A stretch of DNA of 64,000 bases from Massilia kyonggiensis (GTDB lineage Bacteria > Pseudomonadota > Gammaproteobacteria > Burkholderiales > Burkholderiaceae_D), in the NCBI RefSeq assembly GCF_024756235.1, contig NZ_JANUGY010000006.1:186001-250000 (forward strand). Direction: 5' to 3'. Every line of letters begins with the position of its first letter. Position 1 is the stretch's first letter. Made by a program: the position numbers and the translations under genes. Shown one piece after another: positions 8,519 through 19,269 of this stretch. The notes beneath the pieces were generated by a model, which was not told where the DNA came from, made no database searches, and worked only from the letters and a program-made list of their open reading frames with translations.

Positions 8519-8774
8519 GATCTTCTACAGATTGAGGTAAGGGACCACGGGACGCCCGGCGCTGCATGCCGGTTCGCCTCATGAGGGAGTGGGCCGGAGG
8601 ACTTGCCGCCGGACTAATAACTAGACGAATTTATCACAGATTTCTGACGAGCACGCTACACGTTTGCTTTTTTGCTATTAAACTGGAGCACGTTCCTCCA
8701 GAACAGACAAGTATTGCAATCTATTACATAATAGATGCTACGCTCTGCACCACTCCGCCCCGCGCACATCGTCG
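8519..8774. promoter_or_regulatory. Divergent intergenic region between ugd and the GT4 glycosyltransferase
   Basis: Markedly more AT-rich than its neighbours from about 8610. It contains two small dyads: CTGGAG/CTCCAG (8683-8688 with 8696-8701) and the palindrome CTATTACATAATAG (8721-8734), about 40 bases before the glycosyltransferase start. Promoters for both directions must lie here, but no convincing -35/-10 pair stands out. A regulator site is an inference only. Confidence 0.4.
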
Positions 8775-9980
8775 ATGAAGCTCCTTACATTCAGTTCCCT
8801 CTTCCCGAACACGGTCAAACCCAGCCACGGCATCTTTGTCGAAACCCGTCTGCGCTACCTGCTCGCCAGCGGCCAGGTCGAATCGAAAGTGGTCGCGCCC
8901 GTGCCCTGGTTCCCGTCGCAGCACCCGCGTTTCGGCGACTACGCGGCCTTTTCCAAGGTGCCGGCAGTCGAGACACGCTACGACATCGACGTCACGCACC
9001 CCCGCTACCTCGTCATTCCGAAGGTCGGGATGACGGCGGCGCCGTGGCTGATGGCCCAGGCCTGCAAAAAAGAGATCGGCCGCATCATCGACGAGGGCTA
9101 TGACTTCGACGTCATCGACGCGCACTATTTTTATCCGGACGGCGTTGCCGCGGTGATGCTGGGCAAGTATTTCAACAAGCCCGTCGTCATCACGGCCCGC
9201 GGTACCGACATTAACCTGATTCCGCAGTTCACGCTGCCGAGAAAGCAACTCATGTGGGCGGCAAACAACGCCGCCGGCATGATCACGGTGTGCCAGGCGC
9301 TGCGCGAGGAGATGATCGGCCTCGGCATTCCGGGCGACCGCATCGTGTCGCTGCGCAACGGCGTCGACCTGCAGCGCTTCGTCCCGATGGACCGCGCGGC
9401 CGCGCGCGCCCAGCTGGGCATCGACGGGTTCACGGTGATTTCCGTCGGCGTGCTCGACCCGCGCAAGGCGCACGATCTCACGATCGGCGCGCTGCCGATG
9501 TTGCCGGACGTAAAACTTCTCATTGCCGGCATCGGCCCGGAGCGCAAGAAGCTCGAAGCGCTGGCGGCCAGCCTGGGCGTGACGGACCGCGTCAAATTCC
9601 TCGGCGCCGTCGCGCAGACCGAGCTCAAACACTATTACAACGCGGCCGATGCGATGATCCTCGCGTCCAGCCGCGAAGGCTGGGCCAACGTGCTGCTCGA
9701 ATCGATGGCCTGCGGCACGCCGGTCGTCGCATCGAACGTGTGGGGCACGCCAGAAGTCGTGGCCAAACCGGAAGCCGGCGTGCTGATGAAGGAACGCACG
9801 GCGAAAGGCATCGCGGAAGCGCTGACGGAACTGCGCCGCAACTACCCGGACCACGCCGCCACCCGCCGTTATGCCGAGGGCTTCAGCTGGGACGACACGA
9901 CCAACGGCCAGCTGACGTTGTTTTCGCGCATCATCAACAGCCGCGGCTCCTTGCCCGCCGGCAAGCGCGCCGTCGCCTGA
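8775..9980 (+). CDS. Glycosyltransferase family 4 protein
   Basis: A 401-residue cytosolic sugar transferase with the two-Rossmann GT-B fold. The N-terminal acceptor domain starts FSSLFPNTVKPSHGIFVETR. The donor domain has the VISVGVLDPRKAHD segment and the conserved tail motif EGWANVLLESMACGTPVVAS, whose E(x7)E arrangement binds the nucleotide sugar. Relatives build exopolysaccharide, capsule or O-antigen. Donor and acceptor cannot be read from sequence, but its position divergent from a UDP-glucuronate/UDP-xylose operon suggests a uronic acid or pentose donor (inference). Confidence 0.88.
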   Translation: MKLLTFSSLFPNTVKPSHGIFVETRLRYLLASGQVESKVVAPVPWFPSQHPRFGDYAAFSKVPAVETRYDIDVTHPRYLVIPKVGMTAAPWLMAQACKKEIGRIIDEGYDFDVIDAHYFYPDGVAAVMLGKYFNKPVVITARGTDINLIPQFTLPRKQLMWAANNAAGMITVCQALREEMIGLGIPGDRIVSLRNGVDLQRFVPMDRAAARAQLGIDGFTVISVGVLDPRKAHDLTIGALPMLPDVKLLIAGIGPERKKLEALAASLGVTDRVKFLGAVAQTELKHYYNAADAMILASSREGWANVLLESMACGTPVVASNVWGTPEVVAKPEAGVLMKERTAKGIAEALTELRRNYPDHAATRRYAEGFSWDDTTNGQLTLFSRIINSRGSLPAGKRAVA

Positions 9981-10026
9981 CGGCGTTCCCGCGCGTCGCG
10001 GCGTCGCACCCGGGCCGCGGGACGGT

Positions 10027-10032
10027 TATACT
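10027..10032 (+). promoter_or_regulatory. Possible -10 element upstream of the S41 protease gene
   Basis: TATACT in the short gap after the glycosyltransferase gene, 30 bases before the protease start. No good -35 is visible, so this is weak. Confidence 0.3.
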
Positions 10033-10061
10033 GGACCGCAGTCCCCTTTCGTTCATCACCC

Positions 10062-11489
10062 ATGCGCTCCAGCTTCAAGAACGCTGCCCTGGTCACCCTC
10101 GGTGTGATCCTCGGGGTCGGCGTCACGATGCAATACTCGGCCCTGGCCCACAAGCCGGTGGACGGCATGCCCATCGAGGGCCTGCACCAGCTGGCGCATG
10201 CCTACAACACGATCAAGGCCGATTACGTCGAGCCGGTGGAAGACCGCAAGCTCCTCACACAGGCCGTTTCCGGCATGGTGAGCGCGCTCGACCCGCACTC
10301 GGCCTACCTGGACCGCAAGGCCTACCGCGAACTGCGCGAAGGGACCGAAGGCAAATTCGTCGGCCTGGGCATCGAGATCAACCAGAGCGAGGAAGGCTAT
10401 GTCCGCATCGTCACCCCGATCGAGGATGCGCCGGCCGCCCGCGCCGGCATCCAGGCGGGCGATCTGATCACGCACATCGACGGCGCGGCGGTGAAGGATA
10501 TGGACCTCGACGAGGCCATCAAGCGCATGCGCGGCGAGCCGCGCACGAAGGTCGTGCTCACGGTGCAGCGCAAGGATGCCGCGGCACCGCTGTCGTTTAC
10601 GGTGATGCGCGACGAGATCGTGCAGAAGAGCGTGAAGGGCAAGATCGTCGCGCCTGGCTACGCATGGGTGCGCGTCTCGCAGTTCCAGGAACCGACCGTC
10701 GAGGATCTCGCCAATAAACTGGCCGCGCTGGCGCGCGAGGAGCCGGACCTGAAAGGCCTCGTGCTCGACCTGCGCAACGACCCGGGCGGCCTGCTGCAGG
10801 GCGCGATTGGCGTCTCCGCCGCGTTCCTGCCGAAGAATGCCGAGATCGTCTCGACGAACGGCCAGCGGGAAGATTCGAAGGCCCGCTTCTACGGCAAGCC
10901 CGAAGACTACCTGCTCAGCCGCGGCAGCGATCCGCTCGACAAGGTGCCGGAGCTGTTCAAGACGATTCCGATGGTCGTGCTCGTGAACACGGGCTCCGCA
11001 TCGGCATCGGAAATCGTCGCGGGCGCGCTGCAGGACCATAAACGCGCCGCCATCGTCGGCAGCCGGACGTTCGGCAAGGGGTCCGTGCAGACGATCCGTC
11101 CGCTGGCCGGCGACACCGCGGTGAAAATGACGACGGCGCGCTACTACACGCCCAGCGGCCGCTCGATCCAGGCGCGCGGCATCGTGCCCGACATCCCCGT
11201 CGACGAGAACGCGGACGGCGACGGCCTGAACGCCCTGCGCATGCGCGAGGCCGACCTGCGGCACCATCTCGAGAACGACACCAGCCGCGCGGCCGAGGAC
11301 ATGACGAATCACGACGACATCGAGGAACAGATGCGCATCCTCGCGCTTGCACGCACCCGCAAGCCGCTCGAATTCGGCAGCGCCGACGATTTTCAGTTGA
11401 CCCAGGCGCTGCACCATTTGCAGGGTCTGCCGGTGCAGTTGTCCAAACGCGCAACACCCCCCGCCTCGCTCGCCCAACAGGCCCATTAA
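10062..11489 (+). CDS. S41 family carboxy-terminal processing protease (CtpA/Prc type)
   Basis: A 475-residue periplasmic protease anchored by an N-terminal hydrophobic segment (AALVTLGVILGVGVTM). Domain order is the usual one: N-terminal helices, a PDZ domain from about residue 95 (FVGLGIEINQ... AGIQAGDLITHIDG), then the S41 catalytic core. The Ser of the Ser-Lys dyad is in NTGSASASEIVAGAL and the Lys in RTFGKGSVQT; the LVLDLRNDPGGLLQ block is also canonical. Such enzymes trim C-termini of envelope proteins and control peptidoglycan hydrolases. The last 100 or so residues are variable, as is common. Confidence 0.92.
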   Translation: MRSSFKNAALVTLGVILGVGVTMQYSALAHKPVDGMPIEGLHQLAHAYNTIKADYVEPVEDRKLLTQAVSGMVSALDPHSAYLDRKAYRELREGTEGKFVGLGIEINQSEEGYVRIVTPIEDAPAARAGIQAGDLITHIDGAAVKDMDLDEAIKRMRGEPRTKVVLTVQRKDAAAPLSFTVMRDEIVQKSVKGKIVAPGYAWVRVSQFQEPTVEDLANKLAALAREEPDLKGLVLDLRNDPGGLLQGAIGVSAAFLPKNAEIVSTNGQREDSKARFYGKPEDYLLSRGSDPLDKVPELFKTIPMVVLVNTGSASASEIVAGALQDHKRAAIVGSRTFGKGSVQTIRPLAGDTAVKMTTARYYTPSGRSIQARGIVPDIPVDENADGDGLNALRMREADLRHHLENDTSRAAEDMTNHDDIEEQMRILALARTRKPLEFGSADDFQLTQALHHLQGLPVQLSKRATPPASLAQQAH

Positions 11490-11508
11490 CGCCATCGGTA
11501 CGATTGTG

Positions 11509-11514
11509 TAGAAT
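11509..11514 (+). promoter_or_regulatory. Possible -10 element for the KAS III-like gene
   Basis: TAGAAT preceded by TGTG (an extended -10 look), 49 bases before the start codon in the 73-base gap after the protease. No clear -35. Confidence 0.35.
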
Positions 11515-11562
11515 CGCCTGCTTCGGCATTGTTGCCACCGTTATTGTTCAAGAAAGTCAAGC

Positions 11563-12684
11563 ATGAAATCTGTCGTCATCAGCGGCACCGGCCTGTTCAC
11601 GCCACCGAATTCCATTTCCAACGATGAGCTGGTGACGGCCTTCAACCAGTACGTCGAGCTGTTCAACGCCGAGCACGCGGATGAAATCGCGGCCGGCGAG
11701 ATCACCGCGCTGGAGCCGTCCAGCAGCGCCTTCATCGAAAAAGCGTCGGGCATCAAATCGCGCCACGTGATGGAAAAGGAAGGCATTCTCGATCCGACCC
11801 ACATGACGCCGCGCATCAAGGAACGCGCCGACGAGGAACTGTCGCTGCAGGCCGAGATCTGCGTGGCCGCCGCGCGCCAGGCCCTCGCCCGCGCGGGCCG
11901 CACGCCGGCCGACATCGACATGGTCCTGGTCGCCGCCAGCAACATGCAGCGCGCCTACCCGGCCATGGCCGTCGAGGTGCAGGACGCCCTCGGCATCGAG
12001 GGCTACGGTTTCGACATGAACGTGGCCTGCTCGTCCGCCACGTTCGCGATCCAGACCGCGGCCGCCGCCGTCCAGACGGGCCAGGCGCGCGCCGTGCTCG
12101 TGCTCGATCCGGAAATCACGAGCGCCCACCTGAACTTCCGCGACCGCGACAGCCATTTCATCTTCGGCGACGCGTGCACTGCGATGGTCATCGAAGCGGC
12201 CGACACGGCCACGAGCGAACACCAGTTCGAGATCCTCGATTCGAAACTGAAGACGAAGTTCTCGAACAACATCCGCAACAACTTCGGCTTCATGAACCGC
12301 TTCGACGAAGCCGGCGTCGGCCAGCCGGACAAGCTGTTCCGCCAGCAGGGCCGCAAGGTGTTCAAGGAAGTGTGCCCGATGGCGGCCGCGATGATCCGCG
12401 ACACGGTCGAAGGCATCGGCCTGAACATCGAGGACATCTCCCGCTTCTGGCTGCACCAGGCGAACCTGAGCATGAACCAGCTGATCGTGCGCACGCTGCT
12501 GGGCCGCGACGCCACGCCGGAAGAAGCGCCGGTGATCCTCGACCGCTACGCGAACACGTCGTCGGCCGGCTCGATCATCGCGTTCCACTCGCACCAGGAC
12601 GACCTGCCCAGCGGCGCCAATGGCGTCATCTGCTCGTTCGGCGCCGGCTATTCGATCGGCTGCGTTGTCGTGCGTAAGAAATAG
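11563..12684 (+). CDS. Beta-ketoacyl-ACP synthase III-like enzyme
   Basis: A 373-residue thiolase-fold condensing enzyme. The catalytic triad of the KAS III family is present: Cys156 in MNVACSSATFA, His298 in FWLHQANLSMNQ and Asn331 in YANTSSAGS. It is longer than housekeeping FabH (about 317 residues) because of an N-terminal insertion near residues 25-60. Long KAS III proteins of this kind occur in pseudomonads and betaproteobacteria, where at least one feeds beta-oxidation products into fatty acid synthesis. That role here is a guess. It stands alone, not in a fab operon. A hairpin follows the stop codon. Confidence 0.82.
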   Translation: MKSVVISGTGLFTPPNSISNDELVTAFNQYVELFNAEHADEIAAGEITALEPSSSAFIEKASGIKSRHVMEKEGILDPTHMTPRIKERADEELSLQAEICVAAARQALARAGRTPADIDMVLVAASNMQRAYPAMAVEVQDALGIEGYGFDMNVACSSATFAIQTAAAAVQTGQARAVLVLDPEITSAHLNFRDRDSHFIFGDACTAMVIEAADTATSEHQFEILDSKLKTKFSNNIRNNFGFMNRFDEAGVGQPDKLFRQQGRKVFKEVCPMAAAMIRDTVEGIGLNIEDISRFWLHQANLSMNQLIVRTLLGRDATPEEAPVILDRYANTSSAGSIIAFHSHQDDLPSGANGVICSFGAGYSIGCVVVRKK

Positions 12685-12685
12685 A

Positions 12686-12704
12686 GTGGGCACTCCGTGC
12701 CCAC
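12686..12704 (+). terminator. Possible terminator hairpin after the KAS III-like gene
   Basis: 8-bp perfect stem GTGGGCAC/GTGCCCAC with a 3-base loop, starting two bases after the stop codon. No U-tract follows, so it may be Rho-assisted or simply an RNA 3' end stabiliser. Confidence 0.45.
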
Positions 12705-12813
12705 ACGCAATGTGGTAGTTCCAGTCCTACACGGCTGCGCTCCCTCTTCCTCTGGAATAGCGCATTCCCCGCGCGCATGATCTTCCTGTCAGCGCAGCTC
12801 ACAGGAGGATCAA

Positions 12814-13290
12814 ATGTCGAAACAAAAAGGACCGGACACCACGCATTCGCGCGGCATCGCCAAGGAAAAAATCGTCCCCGTCGCGGAAGGCAGCCAGCAG
12901 CCGCGGGCACCGGGCTGGGTGGCGCCGGGCGGGGCCAACGTCCAGTCGGCCAATATCGAACAGCAGGGCGCGTCGCTGCGCGCCCGCGGCTCGCTGCAAG
13001 GCAGTATCGATGAGAACCTGGGCAGCCAGCGCGGCGGCCCGGGCGCCCAGCAGGCCGGGTGGAGCGCCCGCCAGAGCGGCCAGCGCATGCAGGCACGGGG
13101 CGAAGAAGACCGCCTGAACGCGTCGCGCCAGTCGGGCTACGGCGGCATGGAACAGCAGCAGAAAGGCGGCTCGCTGGAATCCTCGACGGGCTCCCGGCAG
13201 AGCGACCTCAACACGCCGCGCCAGGGTGACCAGACGGCACAGCCGGCATCGGATTCCCGCAGCAGGAAGAGCAAGAAACGCGGCAGCTAG
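12814..13290 (+). CDS. Hypothetical hydrophilic, low-complexity protein
   Basis: 158 residues, no recognisable domain. The start is well supported by an excellent ribosome site (CAGGAGG seven bases before the ATG). The protein is dominated by Gln, Ser, Gly and Arg with almost no aliphatic residues, so it should be intrinsically disordered. It has repeated short GS/RQSG-type segments, a basic C-terminus (SRSRKSKKRGS), no signal peptide and no membrane segment. Composition resembles stress- or desiccation-type hydrophilins or nucleic-acid-binding tails, but this is only a compositional remark. It is flanked by the KAS III-like gene and a convergent FadH-like gene. Confidence 0.7.
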   Translation: MSKQKGPDTTHSRGIAKEKIVPVAEGSQQPRAPGWVAPGGANVQSANIEQQGASLRARGSLQGSIDENLGSQRGGPGAQQAGWSARQSGQRMQARGEEDRLNASRQSGYGGMEQQQKGGSLESSTGSRQSDLNTPRQGDQTAQPASDSRSRKSKKRGS

Positions 13291-13306
13291 GCCCAGGCGG
13301 CTCGTC

Positions 13307-15409
<2,103 letters not shown>

Positions 15410-15422
15410 CTAATCGCAACGC

Positions 15423-15878
15423 TTACGCGGGATAACTCTCCGGCGTGCGCAGTTCGGCGAACTGCTCGATGCTGCCGATGCGCACCGTGACGGGATTCAG
15501 GCTCGTGTGCGGCGCCATCGAGCGCCACGCGAACTTCCACTCCTTTTCGCGTGCGTCGGAAATCGGGCGCGAAAAGGCCGAGCCCAGGCGCGAGCGGATG
15601 CCGTATTCGACAGGACCGTCGATGCCGGCCCAGTTGGGCAAGGTGCGCTGGACGGCGCGGTGCAGGCGCTCGCCGAATTCTTCCGTGTTGTGGATGACGA
15701 GGCAGCTGTCGGCCGGGCCGAGGACGTCGAACAGGCCTTTGTTCCACGCCGTCGAGAACGACAAGGTCAGGAAGCCGTTCTCGGGCTGGAGCTTGAACTG
15801 GCCGGAGGACAGCGCCAGTTCCAGCTCGGCGCGCAGGCCGTAGCGGTGCAGGGTGGGGGGACGTTGATAGTCGTTCAT
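15423..15878 (-). CDS. Conserved hypothetical protein
   Basis: 151 residues, cytosolic by appearance (no signal or membrane segment). I do not recognise the family. The sequence is a normal mix of hydrophobic and charged residues with a compact look (FLTLSFSTAWNKGLFDVLGPADSCLVIHNTEEF). The gene uses ordinary codons for the region, so it is a real gene rather than a shadow. It lies between fadH and the DUF2721 membrane gene on the same strand, with a 21-base gap to the latter, so the two probably share a transcript. Confidence 0.65.
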   Translation of the reverse strand: MNDYQRPPTLHRYGLRAELELALSSGQFKLQPENGFLTLSFSTAWNKGLFDVLGPADSCLVIHNTEEFGERLHRAVQRTLPNWAGIDGPVEYGIRSRLGSAFSRPISDAREKEWKFAWRSMAPHTSLNPVTVRIGSIEQFAELRTPESYPA

Positions 15879-15899
15879 GATGGTCTCGATTCGTAAAAA

Positions 15900-16346
15900 C
15901 TAGTCCGGCCGGACCGGAGCGTCGTGGCGGTGGATGCGCATGTAGCGGAACGAGACGGACACTTCGCGCAGCAGGAAAATGAAACTGGCAATCAGGGCGA
16001 CCATGGCCACCACGAACATACCGGCGATGTAGCGGTCCAGCGGCAGGTTGGTGGTATCGCCGAGGAACAGGCAGGCGATCACCACGCAGATCAGGAAGCC
16101 GCAACCGGTGCTGGCCGTGATCGCATAATTGATCAGCCGCCAGCGCTGGTACAACACGTCGAGCTCCTCGCTGCAGTCCGGATCCGGTCCCTTGCGCAGT
16201 TCGATCTTGAGGTCGCGGGTACGGTCGATGATGCGCGCGAGGCGGTTCATCAGTACCGTCAGCTTGGTCGCCACGCCGGTCAGCAGGAACACGGGCGCGA
16301 TCGACAGCTGGATGACATGGCCGATGTCGTTGGTCTGGATATTCAT
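15900..16346 (-). CDS. DUF2721 family inner-membrane protein
   Basis: 148 residues. Three hydrophobic spans can be read: about 12-32 (QLSIAPVFLLTGVATKLTVL), 74-95 (YAITASTGCGFLICVVIACLF) and 108-130 (MFVVAMVALIASFIFLL). Between the first two is a charged helix with RLARIIDRTR, which is the DUF2721 signature. The family is widespread in proteobacteria and of unknown function. It probably forms a two-gene unit with the downstream hypothetical gene. Confidence 0.8.
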   Translation of the reverse strand: MNIQTNDIGHVIQLSIAPVFLLTGVATKLTVLMNRLARIIDRTRDLKIELRKGPDPDCSEELDVLYQRWRLINYAITASTGCGFLICVVIACLFLGDTTNLPLDRYIAGMFVVAMVALIASFIFLLREVSVSFRYMRIHRHDAPVRPD

Positions 16347-16422
16347 GCGGGTAGCTTGTCGTTATTGTAAGAAGCTGGGGACAGTGTAGCAGGCGGCGGC
16401 CCCTGTCCGGATTAACACCGTT

Positions 16423-17379
16423 TCAATCGAAACGGCCGTGTCGCTTGAACTGTTCCGTGGCGGCGACGAGGGCGCGGGCGATGCCCGCTTCCAGCGCGCC
16501 GTGGCCGGCGTCCGGGATCATGCGCAGGCGCGACCCGGCCCAGGCCTGGTGCAGGCGGTACGCGGACAGCGGCGGGCAGATCACGTCGTAGCGGCCCTGC
16601 ACGATCACGGCCGGCAGGTGCGAGATACGGCCGACGTCGCGCAGCAGCTGGTCCGGCTCGAGGAAGCCGCCGTGCGCCATGTAGTGCGATTCGAGCCGGC
16701 CCACGCCCAGGTCGAGCGTGTCGGACGCGTGCTCTTCTTCCTGCGGCAGCAGGAATACGCGGCGGCCCTCGAAGCGGCTCCACGCGCGCGCGGCGGGCCA
16801 GTACTGCTGCGGATCGTCGCACAGCAGGCGCTTCGTATACGCCTTCAGCAGGTCGCCCCGCTCCTCGACGGGAATCGGGGCGATGAACTCGTCGTACAGC
16901 TCCGGATAGAACCACTGCACGCCGTACAGGAAGAATTCGATCTCGGCCGGCGTGCACAGGAAGATCCCGCGCAGCACGAAGCCGAGGCAGCGTTCGGGGT
17001 GCGCCTGCCCGTAGGCCAGCGCCAGGGTCGAGCCCCACGAGCCGCCGAACACGAGCCAGCGCTCGATGCCGAACATGGCGCGCAGGCGTTCGATGTCCTC
17101 GATGAGCAGCTGCGTCGTGTTGTTGCGCCATTCGCCCAGCGGCGTCGACTTGCCGGCGCCGCGCTGGTCGAACAGGATCACGCGGTACGTGGCCGGGTCG
17201 AAGAAGCGGCGGTGCTGCGGCGACAGGCCCGCGCCCGGCCCGCCGTGCAGGAACACGACCGGGATGCCGTTCGGGTTGCCCACCTCTTCCCAATAAATCG
17301 TGTGCAGGTCGTCCACGGCCAGCATGCCGTGACGGTTCGGGAGGATGGGCGGGAACAGCGACGGCGGGGTGGCGGGCAT
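16423..17379 (-). CDS. pip: Proline iminopeptidase (alpha/beta hydrolase, S33)
   Basis: A 318-residue cytosolic peptidase that removes N-terminal proline. The oxyanion motif HGGPGAG (residues 45-51), the DQRGAGKS segment and the nucleophile elbow GGSWGS (Ser114) are exactly those of S33 prolyl aminopeptidases. A typical FLRGIF and a C-terminal catalytic His in AGHGALE are also present. Length fits. It lies downstream of the D-threonine-aldolase-fold gene on the same strand (51-base gap), which suggests a shared role in amino-acid or peptide turnover. Confidence 0.92.
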   Translation of the reverse strand: MPATPPSLFPPILPNRHGMLAVDDLHTIYWEEVGNPNGIPVVFLHGGPGAGLSPQHRRFFDPATYRVILFDQRGAGKSTPLGEWRNNTTQLLIEDIERLRAMFGIERWLVFGGSWGSTLALAYGQAHPERCLGFVLRGIFLCTPAEIEFFLYGVQWFYPELYDEFIAPIPVEERGDLLKAYTKRLLCDDPQQYWPAARAWSRFEGRRVFLLPQEEEHASDTLDLGVGRLESHYMAHGGFLEPDQLLRDVGRISHLPAVIVQGRYDVICPPLSAYRLHQAWAGSRLRMIPDAGHGALEAGIARALVAATEQFKRHGRFD

Positions 17380-17430
17380 GATCGGTCAGCGAAAAAACGA
17401 CAACCGATTGTAGCGTACCGCCCGGCCATT

Positions 17431-18750
17431 CTAGAAGAAAGTGTTGAGCGCGAAGCGTACCGCGTAGTCGTCGTCCACGGCCAGCAGCAGCGGCCAGCGG
17501 TCGAACGTCGTGCACGGATGCGAGATGCCGCAGCCGACCAGGTCCCCCACGGCGAGCATCTCGCGCACCGGGCCTTCCGGCAGGCGCAGGTACGCGTGCT
17601 GGTCGTTCATCTTGACGATCTCGCAGCCGTCCGGCAGCGCGTGCGCGGCGCCGGGACCGGGCCGGTGGTGCCACAGCGGCACCGGCAGGCCGGCGTCGTG
17701 CGACGCGTCGCGCTTGCCCATCGTGAGGATCGCAAGCCCCGGTTCGGGACGCGACTGCACGACGCTCCAGATTTCCAGCGCGGGACGCAGGCCCTCGCCC
17801 GCCGGCGTGCCTTCGCGCGTATCGAGTTGTTCGATGTGGCGCTGGTACATGCCGTGGTCGCTCGTCAGGTAGCAGCCGCTGCGCAGTACGGACACCAGTG
17901 GGCGCGACAGCCCGTGCAGCTCCTGGAAGCCCCGCGCGACGAGGTCGAAGTACGACGAGCCGCCCGCCGTCACGAGGATCTCGCGCGTGCCGAACAGGCC
18001 TTCGTCGTCGGCCTCGCGCACGAGCGCGCACAGGCGCGCGACGAAGCTGGAGACGGCGCGCAGGTCGGCATCGTGGTCGTCCGATACCAGCAAGCCTTCG
18101 TAGCCTTCGAAGCCGGCCAGCACGAGGCCAGGCGCGCGCTCGATGGCACGCGCCACCGTCAGCGCTTCCTCCGGCGTGCGGCAGCCGGCGCGCTTGCCCG
18201 ACAGCCCCAGTTCCACGAGCACGGACAAGGGCCGCGTGAGCGGATGCGCATCGACTTCCTCGGACAGGCGCGCCACGCCCGCGAGCGAATCGGCCAGCAC
18301 GACGCATTCGAAGCCTGGATCCTCGTGCAGCAGTTGCAGCACCATGCGCACGTCGCTGCGCGCGACGAGCTGGTTCGCGACGAGCACGCGGCGCACGCCG
18401 AAGCGGTGCGCGACCCGCACCTGCACGGCGTTCGCCAAGGTGATGCCCCAGGCGCCGTTCGCGAGCTGGGCGCCGAACAGCTGCGGGCACATCGTCGTCT
18501 TGCCGTGCGGCGCGATGCGCACGCCGTGGCGCTCGCAAAAATCGCGCATCCAGTCGAGGTTGTGGCGCAGCGCGGACGTTTTCAACACCGCGACGGGATA
18601 ACTCGTATCGCCGTGCAGCACGTTCCAGCCCTGCACGCCGATCGCACCCTGGCGCAGCGGCGCCGTCAACGGCAGCCCCTTCACGCCGGGCTGCAGCATC
18701 TGTTCTTCCAGGCTGGACAAGGCCAGCGCGCCGTGCGGCAATGCATTCAT
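17431..18750 (-). CDS. D-threonine aldolase / D-serine dehydratase-like PLP enzyme
   Basis: 439 residues, fold type III (alanine racemase-like) PLP enzyme. The PLP lysine is in VRIAPHGKTTM, and the barrel continues to about residue 300. The C-terminal beta domain ends with the metal-binding motif GISHPCTTFDRW, whose His-x-Cys pair binds zinc in eukaryotic-type D-serine dehydratases (DSD1) and related amino-acid deaminases. It should act on a D-amino acid, cleaving or dehydrating it; the substrate is not fixed by sequence. It overlaps the DUF2750 gene upstream by four bases (ATGA) and is followed by pip. Confidence 0.82.
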   Translation of the reverse strand: MNALPHGALALSSLEEQMLQPGVKGLPLTAPLRQGAIGVQGWNVLHGDTSYPVAVLKTSALRHNLDWMRDFCERHGVRIAPHGKTTMCPQLFGAQLANGAWGITLANAVQVRVAHRFGVRRVLVANQLVARSDVRMVLQLLHEDPGFECVVLADSLAGVARLSEEVDAHPLTRPLSVLVELGLSGKRAGCRTPEEALTVARAIERAPGLVLAGFEGYEGLLVSDDHDADLRAVSSFVARLCALVREADDEGLFGTREILVTAGGSSYFDLVARGFQELHGLSRPLVSVLRSGCYLTSDHGMYQRHIEQLDTREGTPAGEGLRPALEIWSVVQSRPEPGLAILTMGKRDASHDAGLPVPLWHHRPGPGAAHALPDGCEIVKMNDQHAYLRLPEGPVREMLAVGDLVGCGISHPCTTFDRWPLLLAVDDDYAVRFALNTFF

Positions 18751-19133
18751 GGTGTTTCCCTTCGCAATTCGTCCTCGAGGTCGACGCGCAGCAGGCCCGG
18801 CGTCGGCATCACGCCTTTCGAACCGGGCGTGCGGAAGATGCCGGGCAGGAGGCCGTCCTGCTGCAGCTGGGGCAGCAGCTCGGACAACAGCTCGTCCAGC
18901 GCGAACGCCTGCGGTTCATAGCCTTCCCACTCGAATTCCGCGCACAGCCGGGCGAATGCCTCGTCCGGCCACATCGCGAACACGAGCGTGCCGTCATCCT
19001 TCTTCGCCAGCGCCCAGCCGTTGCGGTACAGGCCCCACACGGTGCCCGACGCGGCGACCCGCTTGACGAAATATTCATAGCGCTGCGGCGCCGGCAGGCG
19101 GACCACGGCCTTCACTTGTTCAGCATCGATCAT
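18747..19133 (-). CDS. DUF2750 family protein
   Basis: 128 residues, soluble. It has the typical opening of the family, in which a short helix precedes RYEYFVKRVAASGTVWGLYRNGWAL and then FAMWPDEAFARLC. The family is of unknown biochemical role and often lies next to unrelated metabolic genes. Here its stop codon overlaps the start of the D-threonine-aldolase-like gene (ATGA), so the two are coupled. Confidence 0.75.
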   Translation of the reverse strand: MIDAEQVKAVVRLPAPQRYEYFVKRVAASGTVWGLYRNGWALAKKDDGTLVFAMWPDEAFARLCAEFEWEGYEPQAFALDELLSELLPQLQQDGLLPGIFRTPGSKGVMPTPGLLRVDLEDELRRETP

Positions 19134-19211
19134 TCACTTTTCCCACGCGCGCCCGGCGGCGGCTGTCGGGACGAGCATACGACACCTTGGCCCCCGCACG
19201 GCGCGCAAGCC

Positions 19212-19269
19212 AACCGGGGTCAGAGCCCGTTTTTTGGAAATTGCCCAAAATCGGGCTCTGACCCCGGTT
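19212..19269. repeat. RAYT-associated inverted-repeat element, short form (copy A, divergent)
   Basis: Perfect 18-bp inverted arms AACCGGGGTCAGAGCCCG (19212-19229) and its complement (19252-19269) around a 22-base spacer. It shares the core CGGGGTCAGAGC with the other copies in the window but differs at both arm ends (AACC for AATT, CCG for CAC). Read on the minus strand the spacer is ATTTTGGGCAATTTCCAAAAAA, like the inner edges of the other copies. It overlaps the 3' end of the AAA ATPase gene and gives it its stop codon. Confidence 0.85.

Noticed and set aside
16438-18921. 827-codon plus-strand open frame over pip and the D-threonine-aldolase-like gene
   Set aside because: Antisense to two well-recognised enzymes; no family likeness.
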